64,000 nt of DNA from Pseudomonas sp. PIC25 (GTDB lineage Bacteria; Pseudomonadota; Gammaproteobacteria; Pseudomonadales; Pseudomonadaceae): positions 1-64,000 of the forward strand of contig NZ_MUJY01000034.1 of NCBI RefSeq assembly GCF_002286785.1, read 5' to 3'. The notes under the pieces were generated by a model that saw nothing but the letters and a program-made list of their open reading frames with translations, did no database searches and had not been told where the DNA came from. The position numbers and the translations under genes are program-made. This document shows positions 49,594 to 59,450 of the stretch, in pieces; the first letter of the stretch is position 1, and each line of letters begins with the position of its first letter.

Positions 49594-50823
49594 ATGGATT
49601 TCGCCTATTCCCCCAAGGTTCAGGAACTGCGTGAACGCGTCACCGCGTTCATGGAGGCCTATGTCTATCCGGCCGAGCCGGTGTTCGATCAGCAGGTGGC
49701 CGAAGGCGACCGCTGGCAGCCGACCGCGATCATCGAAGAGCTGAAAGCCAAGGCCAAGGCCGAGGGCCTGTGGAACCTGTTCCTCCCCGAATCCGAGTAC
49801 GGTGCCGGCCTGACCAACACCGAATATGCTCCGCTGGCCGAGATCATGGGCCGTTCGCTGATCGGTTCCGAGCCGTTCAACTGCTCCGCGCCGGATACCG
49901 GCAACATGGAGGTGCTGGTGCGCTATGGCTCCGAAGAGCAGAAGCGCACCTGGTTGGAACCACTGCTGCGTGGCGAGATCCGTTCGGCGTTCGGCATGAC
50001 CGAGCCGGGCGTCGCATCTTCCGATGCCACCAACATGGAAGCCCGCGCCGTACGCGAAGGCGATGAGTGGGTGATAAACGGCCGCAAATGGTGGACCTCC
50101 GGCGCCTGCGACCCGCGCTGCAAGATCATGATCTTCATGGGCCTGACCAACCCGGACGCCCCGCGCCACCAGCAGCACTCGATGATTCTGGTGCCGCTGG
50201 ATACCCCCGGCGTGAAGATCATCCGGCCGTTGCCGGTGTTCGGCTACGACGACGCGCCCCACGGCCACGCCGAAGTGTTGCTGGAGAACGTTCGCGTGCC
50301 TTACGAGAACGTCATCCTCGGCGAAGGGCGTGGCTTCGAGATCGCCCAGGGCCGTCTCGGCCCGGGCCGTATTCACCACTGCATGCGTTCCATCGGCATG
50401 GCTGAGCGCGCCCTCGAGCTGATGTGCAAGCGTGCCGTCAGCCGCACCGCCTTCGGCAAGCCGCTGGCCCGGCTGGGCGGCAACATCGATCACATCGCCA
50501 ATTCGCGGATGGAGATCAATATGGCGCGCCTGCTGACACTGAACGCGGCTTACATGATGGATACCGTCGGCAACAAGATCGCCGCCAGCGAGATCGCCCA
50601 GATCAAGGTGGTGGCGCCGAACGTCGCGCTGAAGGTGATTGACCGCGCTATCCAGATTCATGGCGGTGCCGGGGTTTCCAACGACTTCCCGCTGGCCTAT
50701 TGGTACGCCATGCAGCGTACCCTGCGCCTGGCGGACGGTCCGGACGAGGTGCACCGCGCGGCGATCGGCAAGTTCGAGATCGGCAAGTACGTACCCAAGG
50801 ACATGCTGCGCTCCAGCCGCTGA
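49594..50823 (+). CDS. Acyl-CoA dehydrogenase
   Basis: A 409-residue FAD-dependent acyl-CoA dehydrogenase with the ACAD N-terminal helical part, the middle strand segment [20 protein letters not shown] (FAD/substrate signature 1) and the C-terminal four-helix part with [34 protein letters not shown] (signature 2). The size and sequence are closer to the ACAD10/11-like group than to short-chain enzymes. It oxidises the alpha-beta bond of an acyl-CoA and passes electrons to ETF. It is read divergently from the LysR gene and convergent with xylulokinase. Confidence 0.9.
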   Translation: MDFAYSPKVQELRERVTAFMEAYVYPAEPVFDQQVAEGDRWQPTAIIEELKAKAKAEGLWNLFLPESEYGAGLTNTEYAPLAEIMGRSLIGSEPFNCSAPDTGNMEVLVRYGSEEQKRTWLEPLLRGEIRSAFGMTEPGVASSDATNMEARAVREGDEWVINGRKWWTSGACDPRCKIMIFMGLTNPDAPRHQQHSMILVPLDTPGVKIIRPLPVFGYDDAPHGHAEVLLENVRVPYENVILGEGRGFEIAQGRLGPGRIHHCMRSIGMAERALELMCKRAVSRTAFGKPLARLGGNIDHIANSRMEINMARLLTLNAAYMMDTVGNKIAASEIAQIKVVAPNVALKVIDRAIQIHGGAGVSNDFPLAYWYAMQRTLRLADGPDEVHRAAIGKFEIGKYVPKDMLRSSR

Positions 50824-50830
50824 CCAGGGA

Positions 50831-50859
50831 CGCCCCTGCGCGACAGCCGCGGAGGGGCG
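50831..50859. terminator. Hairpin between convergent genes
   Basis: CGCCCCT / AGGGGCG stem with an inner GCG / CGC pair, in the 39-bp gap between the acyl-CoA dehydrogenase and xylulokinase genes. No T-run, so its strength as a terminator is uncertain. Confidence 0.4.
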
Positions 50860-50862
50860 GGC

Positions 50863-52377
50863 CTATGGCCTAACCCTGTACACATCCTCGAGATGCCGGC
50901 TATAACGCCGGTAAGCCGTTCCATAGGCCTGGACGTTGCCCGCCAGCGGCCGCGTCGCCGTCGTTTCATCCAGCCTGACGCAACGCGCGCACAGCTCTTC
51001 CAGGGATGCCTCCGGCTCGCGCTGGCGAGCATGGCACCAGGCCGCTTGGATCGCTGCGCCCAATGCCGCTGCCTCGCTCTGTTCGGCGCCGATTACCGGC
51101 ACGTCCATGCTGTCGGCGATCAACTGTCGCCACATCGCGCTCTTCGCGCCGCCACCGATCAGGCGGATGCTATCGCCTCGGATGCCGTTTTCCCGCAACA
51201 GATCGAGCCCGCGCCGCAAGCCGAAGGTGATGCCTTCCAGCACGGCGCGGCACAGGTTGGCGCGGGTCAGGTTGGCGTAGGTCATACCCAGCAGGCTGGC
51301 GCTGGCCTCGGGTAGCGGAGGCACCCGTTCGCCGTTGAAGAAGGGCAGCAGGGTGAGTCCTTCGGCCCCGATGGGCGCTTGGGCGGCGAGCCGGGAAAAA
51401 CTGTCCAGATCGATTGCCAGCAGCTCGCGGATCAACGCGTTGGCGTTGGTCAGGTTCATGGTGCAGATCAGCGACAGCCAGCCACCCGAAGAGGCACAGA
51501 ACGAGGCGATCTCCGGCCGGCTGCCTATCAGTGGCCGGTCTGTCCAGGCGTAGAGGGTACCGGATGTTCCCAGGCTCATGGTGAGGACGCCGGGGCGAAT
51601 ATTGCCGGTGCCGATGGCGCCCATCATGTTGTCGCCGCCACCGCTGGAGACCAGAACATCGCGGGACAGGCCGAGCTGCCGGGCCACTTCCGGACGTAGC
51701 GTGCCGACAGGTTCGTCGGCGGCCAGTAACGTAGGCACCGCAGCAGCCAGGCGGCCGGTCGAGTCGATGTGACGCAACAGCTCGACATCCCAGATGCGTC
51801 CACGCACATCGAAATAGCCGGTGCCGGAGGCATCGCCATGTTCGCTGCAATAACGGCCGGTCAGCCAGAAATTCAGGTAGTCGTGGGGCAGCAGGACGTG
51901 GGCGATGCGCTTGAACACATTGGGGTGATGCTCGCGTGTCCAGAGCAGCTTGGACAGCGTATAGCCCGGCGCCAGGACCACGCCCAGGCGGCGGAGCGAG
52001 CCTTCGATACCACCCAGGTAGTCCAGCAACCGCTGGTTCTCCGCCTGGCTTTCCGTATCGCACCAGAGCTTGGCCGGCCGCAGCACGTCGCCCCGCTCAT
52101 CCAGCAGGACCAGCCCATGCTGCTGGCCGGAGACCCCGATGCCCCGTACGTCATGACCGTCCACCCCGGCTTCGCCGAGGGCGGCCCGGCACGACTGGAC
52201 GAGGGCGGCCAGCCACTCCGACGGCTCCTGTTCGCGGCGGCCGTTCGGGCCTTCGATCAGTCGGTGGGCCACCGCACCCTGGCCAAGCACCTGGCCGCTA
52301 CGGGCATCGAGGAGCAGGGCCTTGGTACCCTGGGTGCCGCAATCGATGCCGAGGAAGAGGTCGCCGTGCCTGCTCAT
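50863..52377 (-). CDS. mtlY: Xylulokinase MtlY
   Basis: A 504-residue FGGY-family sugar kinase. N-terminal phosphate-binding segment GDLFLGIDCGTQGTKALLLDA, the conserved SGGGDNMMGAIGTGN region, and LIGGGAKSAMWRQLIADSMDVPV near the C-terminus fit xylulokinase. It phosphorylates D-xylulose formed from arabitol by the mannitol dehydrogenase encoded just upstream. The ATG overlaps the mtlD stop by 4 bp, and it is the last gene of the mtl operon. Confidence 0.88.
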   Translation of the reverse strand: MSRHGDLFLGIDCGTQGTKALLLDARSGQVLGQGAVAHRLIEGPNGRREQEPSEWLAALVQSCRAALGEAGVDGHDVRGIGVSGQQHGLVLLDERGDVLRPAKLWCDTESQAENQRLLDYLGGIEGSLRRLGVVLAPGYTLSKLLWTREHHPNVFKRIAHVLLPHDYLNFWLTGRYCSEHGDASGTGYFDVRGRIWDVELLRHIDSTGRLAAAVPTLLAADEPVGTLRPEVARQLGLSRDVLVSSGGGDNMMGAIGTGNIRPGVLTMSLGTSGTLYAWTDRPLIGSRPEIASFCASSGGWLSLICTMNLTNANALIRELLAIDLDSFSRLAAQAPIGAEGLTLLPFFNGERVPPLPEASASLLGMTYANLTRANLCRAVLEGITFGLRRGLDLLRENGIRGDSIRLIGGGAKSAMWRQLIADSMDVPVIGAEQSEAAALGAAIQAAWCHARQREPEASLEELCARCVRLDETTATRPLAGNVQAYGTAYRRYSRHLEDVYRVRP

Positions 52378-53849
52378 TGCGCCAGTAACCGTTCCAGCGT
52401 ACGGCTGACGCCGAGGGTTTTCAGGCTGTGCAGGCTGCGTTCGAAGGCGTCGATGAACGCCGCCGAGCGCGGGATCTTCGGCCCGAAGATTTGCTCCACG
52501 CCGAGCAGCCGGGTGCTGAGCCCTTCGTCATCGGCCACCAGCGCCTGGCAGAACTCCGCGCGTGGGTCGGGAATCCGGTAGCGTTCGCCACGTTCGTCGA
52601 TGCCGCGCAGGTACAGTGCCCAAGCCGCGACCACTAGGGACGCACGCTCCAGCGGACGCCCTTCATCGATCAGCCGGTTGATGGTGGGGACGCTGAACTT
52701 GGAGAACTTCGACGAGCCATCCGAGCAGACCCGTTCCAGTTGATCGGCGATGGCACGGTTGGAGAAGCGCTCGATCAGCGTGTGCTTATAGACCTCCAGA
52801 TCAATGCCTGGGGCGGGCGGTAATTGCGGCGTCACGTCCTTGTCCATCCAACCGCGGATGAAGTGCACGAACAACGGGTCCGCCATGGTTTCGTGGACGA
52901 AGCGGTAACCGCGCAGGAAGCCCAGGTAGGTGAGTGCCAGATGGCTGCCGTTGAGCAGCTTAATTTTCATCTCTTCGTAGGGGGTGACGTCGTCAGTGAA
53001 TTGCACCCCGACTTTTTCCCAGGCTGGCCGGCCGCTGACGAACTTGTCTTCCAGCACCCACTGCACGAAAGGCTCGCAGACCACCGGCCAGGCGTCGTCG
53101 ATGCCGTGCCGGTCATGCAGGTCGAGGCGGTGCCGGGTGCTGGTCATCGGCGTGATGCGGTCAACCATGGCGTTGGGAAAGGTCACGTGCCCGGCGATCC
53201 AATCAGCGAGTTCCGGATCGCGAAGCCGGGCGAAGGCCAGCAGCGCCTTGCGCGTCACATCGCCGTTGTGCGGCAGGTTATCGCAGGACATCACCGTGAA
53301 CGGCGGTGTGCCGGCGGTGCGGCGGCGGGCAAGGGCGCCGGCGAGAAAACCGAACAGGCTTTGCGGTGCATCGGGGTGGGCCAGGTCGTGCTGGATTTGC
53401 GGCAGTGTGGGATTGAATTCACCCGTGCTCTCGTTAATGCAATAACCGCCCTCGGTGACGGTGAGGGAGACGATGCGCGTCGCCGGATCGGCCAGCTTGT
53501 CGAGCAATGCCTGCGGCGACTCCTCGGCCAGCAGCATGCCGTTGAGCGCGCCGATCACGCGGACCTCGGTGTCCGCCGTGTCGGCCAGCTCCACCAGGGT
53601 GAAGAGATAGTTCTGCTCGGCGAGGGCATCGCGCATGGCGCGGTCCTCCCGGCGCAGCCCGGCGCCGCAGATTGCCCAGTCGAAGGCTTCGCCATGGTTC
53701 ATCAGGGCATCGGTGTAGAACGCCTGATGGGCTCGATGGAAGCCGCCGACCCCGATATGGACGATGCCCTGGCTGAGCCGGGACAGGTCGTAGGTGGGGC
53801 GGGCCACTCCGGGCGGCAGATCGGAAAGGGTGTGCCGGTCTAGTTTCAT
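52374..53849 (-). CDS. mtlD: Mannitol 2-dehydrogenase MtlD
   Basis: A 491-residue polyol-specific long-chain dehydrogenase, the same length as the Pseudomonas fluorescens mannitol 2-dehydrogenase. The NAD-binding glycine-rich segment IVHIGVGGFHRAHQAFYTDAL is near the N-terminus, and the catalytic region with K (YEEMKIKLLNGSHLALTYLGFL) is near residue 310. It oxidises mannitol to fructose and arabitol to xylulose. The start at 53849 (MKLDRHTL) fits the family; an ATG 12 codons upstream is in the frame but less likely. A 99-bp gap separates it from mtlK. Confidence 0.93.
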   Translation of the reverse strand: MKLDRHTLSDLPPGVARPTYDLSRLSQGIVHIGVGGFHRAHQAFYTDALMNHGEAFDWAICGAGLRREDRAMRDALAEQNYLFTLVELADTADTEVRVIGALNGMLLAEESPQALLDKLADPATRIVSLTVTEGGYCINESTGEFNPTLPQIQHDLAHPDAPQSLFGFLAGALARRRTAGTPPFTVMSCDNLPHNGDVTRKALLAFARLRDPELADWIAGHVTFPNAMVDRITPMTSTRHRLDLHDRHGIDDAWPVVCEPFVQWVLEDKFVSGRPAWEKVGVQFTDDVTPYEEMKIKLLNGSHLALTYLGFLRGYRFVHETMADPLFVHFIRGWMDKDVTPQLPPAPGIDLEVYKHTLIERFSNRAIADQLERVCSDGSSKFSKFSVPTINRLIDEGRPLERASLVVAAWALYLRGIDERGERYRIPDPRAEFCQALVADDEGLSTRLLGVEQIFGPKIPRSAAFIDAFERSLHSLKTLGVSRTLERLLAQ

Positions 53850-53948
53850 GTGTGTGAGGTCCTGGATGCGGAAATCGGTACGCATCCTCCCGGCCCTCGA
53901 CCTTGGTTGGTTGAAGGCACTGTGGCGAAGCCCGGGAGGGTGCCGGTT

Positions 53949-55049
53949 TCAGGCGGCCTGGCGAACCGCTCGGGCGACGGCCAGCCCGTCCGCGTCGAAC
54001 AGATGGCAATGGTCGAGGTCCAGCGTCAGGCCGATGCGCTCTCCATAGCCGCAGGTGAAGTCGCCGCGTACGCGCAGGGTGAGGTTTTCCTCCGAGTCGG
54101 TGCGCACGTGGCAATAGGTGTCGCTGCCCAGGCGCTCGCTGACGTCGGTGCCGACCATGAGCTGCGCCTGCTCCGGTGGCGCACGGTGGAGATGTTCCGG
54201 GCGGATGCCGAGGGTCACCGGGCTGCCGACGTCCAGCGGTCCGGCCGCCGGCAACCGCAGGGTGCAACCGGCATCCAGGACGACCTCGCAGCCATCGGCG
54301 TGCAGGGCGCTGACCCGGCCCCGGAGGAAGCCCATCTTCGGCGTGCCGAGGAAACCGGCGACGAACAGGTTGGCCGGATGGTTGTACAGCTCCAGCGGCG
54401 AGCCGACCTGTTCGATCCGCCCACCGTTGAGCACCACCACTTTGTCGGCCAGGGTCATGGCTTCGACCTGATCGTGGGTCACGTAGATCATGGTGGCCTG
54501 CAATTCCTTGTGCAGGCGTGCCAGCTCCAGACGCATCTGCACGCGCAGGGCGGCATCGAGGTTGGACAGCGGCTCGTCGAAGAGGAAGATTTTCGGATTA
54601 CGCACGATGGCCCGCCCGATCGCCACGCGCTGGCGCTGGCCACCGGAAAGCTGGCGCGGTTTACGTTCGAGCAGGGGTTCCAGTTCGAGGATGCGCGCGG
54701 CCTCGCTGACCTTGCGCTCGACCTCCTGCTTGTCGGTGCCGGCCAGGTCGAGGGCGAAGGACATGTTCTTGCGCACCGTCATGTGCGGGTACAGCGCATA
54801 GGTCTGGAACACCATGGCCAGGTCGCGTCTGGCCGGACTCTCGTCGGTGATCTCGCGGCCGTCCAGTTCGATGCTGCCGCTGCTGACTTCCTCCAGCCCG
54901 GCGATCAGCCGCAGCAGGGTCGACTTGCCGCAGCCGGACGGACCGACGAAGACGACGAATTCGCGGTTGCGGATGTCCAGGTCGATGCCCTTGATGATGG
55001 CGTGGCCATCGAAGCCTTTTTGCAGGTTGCGAATCTTCAGGTCTGCCAT
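53949..55049 (-). CDS. mtlK: Mannitol/sorbitol ABC transporter ATPase MtlK
   Basis: A 366-residue ATPase of the MalK/UgpC class: Walker [10 protein letters not shown] (about residues 36-44), signature [15 protein letters not shown], Walker [15 protein letters not shown], and a C-terminal TOBE regulatory domain (about 240-360). It powers uptake of polyols through MtlF and MtlG. The ATG at 55049 ([13 protein letters not shown]) is 11 bp downstream of mtlG. Confidence 0.93.
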   Translation of the reverse strand: MADLKIRNLQKGFDGHAIIKGIDLDIRNREFVVFVGPSGCGKSTLLRLIAGLEEVSSGSIELDGREITDESPARRDLAMVFQTYALYPHMTVRKNMSFALDLAGTDKQEVERKVSEAARILELEPLLERKPRQLSGGQRQRVAIGRAIVRNPKIFLFDEPLSNLDAALRVQMRLELARLHKELQATMIYVTHDQVEAMTLADKVVVLNGGRIEQVGSPLELYNHPANLFVAGFLGTPKMGFLRGRVSALHADGCEVVLDAGCTLRLPAAGPLDVGSPVTLGIRPEHLHRAPPEQAQLMVGTDVSERLGSDTYCHVRTDSEENLTLRVRGDFTCGYGERIGLTLDLDHCHLFDADGLAVARAVRQAA

Positions 55050-55060
55050 GGGAATTACCT

Positions 55061-55894
55061 TTATTTGACGGCGCCGAAGGAGAGGCCGCGCACCAGTTGC
55101 TTCTGGCTGATCCAGCCGAAGACCAGGATGGGCGCGCAGGCAAGGGTGGAAACTGCGGAGAGCTTGGCCCAGAACAGGCCTTCCGGGCTCGAATAGGAGG
55201 CGATCAGCGCGGTCAGCGGCGCGGCCTTCGCCGAGGTCAGGTTGAGTGACCAGAACGCCTCGTTCCAGCAGAGGATCAGCGATAGCAGCACGGTGGAGGC
55301 GATGCCGCCCTTGCTGATCGGCAGCAGCACCCGGACGATTTCCTGCAGAGTGCCGGCGCCGTCCATGCGCGAGGCTTCGAGGATTTCCCGGGGAATGTCC
55401 TTGAAGTAGGTGTACACCATCCAGACCATGATCGGCAGGTTGATCAGGGTGTAGATCAGTACCAGCACCAGCCGCGTATCCAGCAGGCCGAGGGACTTGG
55501 CCAGCAGGTAGATGGGCACCAGCACGCCGACTGCCGGCAGCATCTTGGTGGACAGCATCCACAGCAGCGTGCTGCGGGTCCGGCGGGTTTCGAAGAAGGC
55601 CATGGAGTAAGCCGCCGGGATGGCTAATAGCAACCCCAAGCCGGTGGCGCCGAAGGCGATGGTCACCGAGTTCCAGGCGTACTTGAAGTAGCCGCTGCGC
55701 TCCTGGATGTGCAGGTAGTTGTCCAGCGTCGGTACGAAGAAAAACTGCGGCGGCGTGGCGAAGGCGTCGATCTCGGTCTTGAAGCTGGTCAGCAGCATCC
55801 AGAAGATCGGGAAGAACAGCAGCAGCGCCGCGCTCCAGGCCGCCAGCCCGACCAGCCAGGTAGTGAGACGGCGGGATTGAGTGAGAGTCAGCAT
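55061..55894 (-). CDS. mtlG: Mannitol/sorbitol ABC transporter permease MtlG
   Basis: A 277-residue inner-membrane permease of the MalG type with six transmembrane helices and the ATPase-contacting EAA loop ([28 protein letters not shown], about residues 172-200). GAGGAG precedes the ATG. It forms the channel with MtlF. Confidence 0.92.
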   Translation of the reverse strand: MLTLTQSRRLTTWLVGLAAWSAALLLFFPIFWMLLTSFKTEIDAFATPPQFFFVPTLDNYLHIQERSGYFKYAWNSVTIAFGATGLGLLLAIPAAYSMAFFETRRTRSTLLWMLSTKMLPAVGVLVPIYLLAKSLGLLDTRLVLVLIYTLINLPIMVWMVYTYFKDIPREILEASRMDGAGTLQEIVRVLLPISKGGIASTVLLSLILCWNEAFWSLNLTSAKAAPLTALIASYSSPEGLFWAKLSAVSTLACAPILVFGWISQKQLVRGLSFGAVK

Positions 55895-55904
55895 CGGTCG
55901 CTCC

Positions 55905-56837
55905 TCAGGACTTGTCGGTGAGGTTCTTGCCGAGCATGCGCACCAGCATGATCGCGGCGACGTTGGCGATGAGCACGGCGATCAGCCCTCCCGCCGAGGC
56001 CATGCCGACGTCGAACTGCAGCAACGCCTGGTTGTAGATCAGGTAGGCCAGGTTGGTGGACGCATAGCCGGGGCCGCCGCTGGTGGTGGTGTAGATTTCG
56101 GCGAACACCGAGAGCAGGAAGATCGTCTCGATCATCACCACCACGGCGATCGGCCGCGCCAGATGCGGCAGGGTCAGGTGCCAGAAGATCGCCAACGGGC
56201 CGGCACCGTCGAGGCGGGCGGCTTCCTTCTGCTCCTGGTCGAGCGACTGCATGGCGGTCATCAGGATCAGGATGGCGAATGGCAGCCACTGCCAGGACAC
56301 GATGATCACGATGGACAGCAGCGGGTGCTGGGCCAGCCAGTCCACCGGCTGCGCGCCGAAGAGTTTCCACAGCGCCGCGAGGATGCCCGAGACCGGATGG
56401 AAGATCAGGTTCTTCCAGACCAGCGCCGAGACCGTCGGCATGATGAAGAACGGCGAGATCAGCAACACCCGGACGATCCCGCGTCCGGCGAAGTCGGCGG
56501 CTTCCAGCAGCGCCGAGATGAGCACGCCGAACACCACGCTGATCGCCAGCACGCTGCCGACCAGGATCAGCGTGTTGACGGCACCGGGCATGAAGCCGGT
56601 GTCGGTGATGAAGAACTCGAAATTCTCCAGACCGACGAAGGCGTTCTCGCCCGGATAGAGCAGGTTGTAGCGGATCAGGGAGAAGTACAGGGTCATGCCC
56701 AGCGGCACGATCATCCATAGAAGCAGGACGGCGACCGACGGGCTGACCAGCAGCCAGCCGGGGGAACGTCGGCGCCGAGGGGCGGCTGCCGGCAACGCGG
56801 GCAGGGCGGTGGCGGATTTCATCACAGAGGTATTCAT
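55905..56837 (-). CDS. mtlF: Mannitol/sorbitol ABC transporter permease MtlF
   Basis: A 310-residue permease of the MalF/UgpA type. After a cytoplasmic basic N-terminus (PRRRRSPGW) come six or more transmembrane helices; the EAA loop is at KEAARLDGAGPLAIFWHLTLPHLARPI near residue 225. It is 10 bp upstream of mtlG on the same strand. Confidence 0.92.
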   Translation of the reverse strand: MNTSVMKSATALPALPAAAPRRRRSPGWLLVSPSVAVLLLWMIVPLGMTLYFSLIRYNLLYPGENAFVGLENFEFFITDTGFMPGAVNTLILVGSVLAISVVFGVLISALLEAADFAGRGIVRVLLISPFFIMPTVSALVWKNLIFHPVSGILAALWKLFGAQPVDWLAQHPLLSIVIIVSWQWLPFAILILMTAMQSLDQEQKEAARLDGAGPLAIFWHLTLPHLARPIAVVVMIETIFLLSVFAEIYTTTSGGPGYASTNLAYLIYNQALLQFDVGMASAGGLIAVLIANVAAIMLVRMLGKNLTDKS

Positions 56838-56894
56838 GGCGTTCGCTCCGAGGGGGCGGCGGTGTCGCGGCGGCGGGCGGGCCCGCCACCGGGC

Positions 56895-58202
56895 CTACTT
56901 CGGATAGCCGGCGCGCTTCATCTCGCGGGCCGTGGACTGCTGCGCGGCGGCGAGCACCTGCTCCACCGGCATTTGCCCGGTAAGAGCGGCGGAGAACAGC
57001 TTGCCGACCTGAGTGCCGATGGCCTGGAACTCGGGGATGGTGACCAACTGGATGCCGACGTAGGGCACCGGCTTCAGGGTCGGATTGGCCGGGTCCGCCT
57101 TCTTCAAGGCTTCCAGGGTCAGCTTCGCGAATGGTGCGGCCTGCATGTAGGCATCGTTGTAGGTGGAGGCACGGGTGCCCGGCGGCACGTTGGCGACGCC
57201 GTCGGTCTTTGCCACCAGGGCGGCGTAATCCTTCGAGGTGGCCCAGGTGATGAAGGTCTTCGCCGCGTCCTGGGCCTTGGAACTGGTGGGAATCGCCAGC
57301 GCCCAGGAATACATCCAGGCCGCGCCCTTGTCGGTGACCTGCTGCGGGGCGAAGGCGAAGCCGACCTTGTCGGCCACCTTGCTCTGCGAGGCGTCGGTGA
57401 CGAAGGAGCCGGCCACACTGGCGTCGACCCACATGGCGCACTTGCCGCTGTTGAACAGCGCGAGGTTTTCGTTGAAACCATTGCTCGAAGCGCCGGGCGG
57501 GCCGTATTGCTTCATCGTGTCGACGTAAAAGTTCAACGCCTGGGACCACTCGGGGCCGTTGAATTCCGGCTGCCATTTTTCGTCGAACCAGCGGGCACCG
57601 TAGGCGTTCGCCAGGGTGGTGATCAGCGCCATGTTCTCGCCCCAGCCGGCTTTGCCGCGCAGGCAGATACCGTACTGCTCCTCGGCGGGTTTGTGCAGCT
57701 TGGCGGCGAACCCGGCCATCTGCTCCCAGGTCGGTTGTTCGGGCATCTTCAGGCTGGCCTGCTCGAACAGGTCGGTACGGTAGTAGGTGAGCGAGCTTTC
57801 GGCATAGAACGGCAGGGCGTAGAGCGTGCCGTTGGCCGACAGCCCCTCGCGTACGGAGGGGAACACATCGTCGAGATCGTAATCGGCGGGCAGGTCCTTC
57901 ATCGGTTCCAGCCAGCCCTTGCTGCCCCACAGGGACGCTTCGTACATGCCGATAGTGAGCACGTCGAACTGTCCGCCCTGGGTGGCGATGTCGGTGGTCA
58001 GGCGCTGGCGCAGCACGTTCTCTTCCAGCACCACCCAGTTGAGGGCGATGTCCGGGTGCTGCTGCTCGAAGGTCTTCGACAGCCGCTGCATGCGGATCAT
58101 GTCGCTGTTGTTGACGGTGGCGATGGTGACGGTCTGGGCCGCCAGGGCGAGATTGCCGAGGGTGAGGCAGGCGGTGGCGAGCAGAGCTTTCGCGGGGTTC
58201 AT
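56895..58202 (-). CDS. mtlE: Mannitol/sorbitol-binding periplasmic protein MtlE
   Basis: A 435-residue extracellular solute-binding protein (family 1). The start at 58202, behind AGGAGTG, gives a signal peptide (MNPAKALLATACLTLGNLALAAQ). Mature segments VTIATVNNSDMIRMQRLSKTFEQQHPDI, FAESSLTYYRTDLFEQAS-like and AMWVDASVAGSFV follow the family. It captures mannitol, sorbitol or arabitol for MtlFGK. First gene of mtlEFGKDY; a candidate MtlR site is about 135-165 bp upstream. Confidence 0.92.
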   Translation of the reverse strand: MNPAKALLATACLTLGNLALAAQTVTIATVNNSDMIRMQRLSKTFEQQHPDIALNWVVLEENVLRQRLTTDIATQGGQFDVLTIGMYEASLWGSKGWLEPMKDLPADYDLDDVFPSVREGLSANGTLYALPFYAESSLTYYRTDLFEQASLKMPEQPTWEQMAGFAAKLHKPAEEQYGICLRGKAGWGENMALITTLANAYGARWFDEKWQPEFNGPEWSQALNFYVDTMKQYGPPGASSNGFNENLALFNSGKCAMWVDASVAGSFVTDASQSKVADKVGFAFAPQQVTDKGAAWMYSWALAIPTSSKAQDAAKTFITWATSKDYAALVAKTDGVANVPPGTRASTYNDAYMQAAPFAKLTLEALKKADPANPTLKPVPYVGIQLVTIPEFQAIGTQVGKLFSAALTGQMPVEQVLAAAQQSTAREMKRAGYPK

Positions 58203-58488
58203 TTCGCACTCCTGTTCCGCCGCACACGGCAGCAGAAACTCGTTATTGTTTTTGTCCTTCCCGCCTTGGCGAACCAGAAAACGGGGAAGAGTGTCGGGAG
58301 GCATTACACGCCCCCTGGCGGAGTTCGGACAAAGCCTTGGCTGCACCTAGATCGATACTTTTTTGCACTCATGATCCAGAGGCTGACATACGGGCAAAAC
58401 GATTCAGCGACAGGGAAATACCCATGCCAGAGCGGCAGCGGCAATCGAATGGAGGCAGCGAATAGTACCGGTCTGGCCGGGGCGGGGG
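58203..58488. promoter_or_regulatory. mtlE promoter region with AraC-type direct repeats
   Basis: On the minus strand RGTGCA-NNN-AAG occurs twice with a 22-bp period (plus-strand 58336-58369: TTGGCTGCACC and TTTTTTGCACT). Two same-facing half-sites two helical turns apart are the usual form of AraC-family operators, so MtlR binding is likely. The rest of the region holds no gene. Confidence 0.55.
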
Positions 58489-59391
58489 TCAGGCGAGGTT
58501 CTGTTCGGTGAGTCGCTGCACCACCAGCCGGCGGTAGCGGGAAGGTGTCATGCCCTTGAGCTGCTGGAAGCGTCGATTGAAGTTGGACAGGTTATTGAAG
58601 CCGGACTCGAAACAGACGTCGGTGACCGGCTTGTCGCTGTCCGCCAGCAGCTCGCAGGACTTGCTGATGCGCAGGCTGTTGACGAATTCGACGAAGCCGC
58701 GCCCGGTGGCTTGCTTGAAGAAGCGCGAGAAATAGGTGGGCTTCATCCCCAGGTGCTCGGCCACTTCCTCCAGCGGCAGCTCGCGCATGTAGTGCGCGAA
58801 GATGTAATTCACCGCCAGGTTGGTGCGGTCGACGTGATTGTCGTCGCCAAGCTGCGCCGACGTGGAGCCGGAGAGCAACTGGTAGTCGTCAGTGGCCGCC
58901 AGCAATCCCAGCAGGGCGAGGAAATGGCCGAGGCGGGGGATGTCGTCGCTGTCGGCGATCAACTGCATCAGCACCTTGGCCTGGCGGATCGTCTGCGGGT
59001 CGTGGAACTGGATGCCATAGCGCGCCCGCTCGAACAGCGGCGCCAGACCTTTGAGTTCGGAGAACACCGCGGTGGCTGCATCGAACAGCTCGTCGGTGAA
59101 ATTCACCAGCATGTCGCGCTTGGACACCACTTCGCCTTCGTCGACCTGGCTGATCCAGTTATGGGGCAGGTGCGGGCCGGTGAGGAACAGCGTGTCCGGG
59201 CCGAAGTTACCGATGTAGTCGCCGATGAACACCTTGCCCGAGCTGGCGACGATCAGGTGCAGTTCGTATTCCTTGTGGTTGTGCCAGCGTACCAGCGGGC
59301 AGGGGAATCCGTGTTCGCGGTAGATCAGCGACTTCCCGTTGTGGTCGTCCATCAGCTCATAGGACGGGTCTGTGGTTCTGCTGGCTTTCAT
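58489..59391 (-). CDS. mtlR: AraC-family activator MtlR of the mannitol operon
   Basis: A 300-residue AraC-type regulator: N-terminal cupin-like sensor domain (about 30-180; WHNHKEYELHLIVASSGKVFIGDYIG) and two C-terminal HTH motifs (about 200-295; LPLEEVAEHLGMKPTYFSRFFKQATGRGF and PVTDVCFESGFNNLSNFNRRFQQLKGMTPSRYRR). It is encoded directly in front of mtlE on the same strand, as for MtlR in P. fluorescens, which activates the operon with mannitol, arabitol or sorbitol. Confidence 0.9.
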   Translation of the reverse strand: MKASRTTDPSYELMDDHNGKSLIYREHGFPCPLVRWHNHKEYELHLIVASSGKVFIGDYIGNFGPDTLFLTGPHLPHNWISQVDEGEVVSKRDMLVNFTDELFDAATAVFSELKGLAPLFERARYGIQFHDPQTIRQAKVLMQLIADSDDIPRLGHFLALLGLLAATDDYQLLSGSTSAQLGDDNHVDRTNLAVNYIFAHYMRELPLEEVAEHLGMKPTYFSRFFKQATGRGFVEFVNSLRISKSCELLADSDKPVTDVCFESGFNNLSNFNRRFQQLKGMTPSRYRRLVVQRLTEQNLA

Positions 59392-59450
59392 GTGCGGATT
59401 CGTATCGGCGGATGCCGATTCTTATAGTTGTTTTGTCCGGCGAAGCAACC

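Noticed and set aside
55888-58227. Open minus-strand frame of 779 codons across mtlF and mtlE
   Set aside because: It is a different frame from the real mtlF and mtlE genes on the same strand; Arg/Pro/Gly-rich with no domain.
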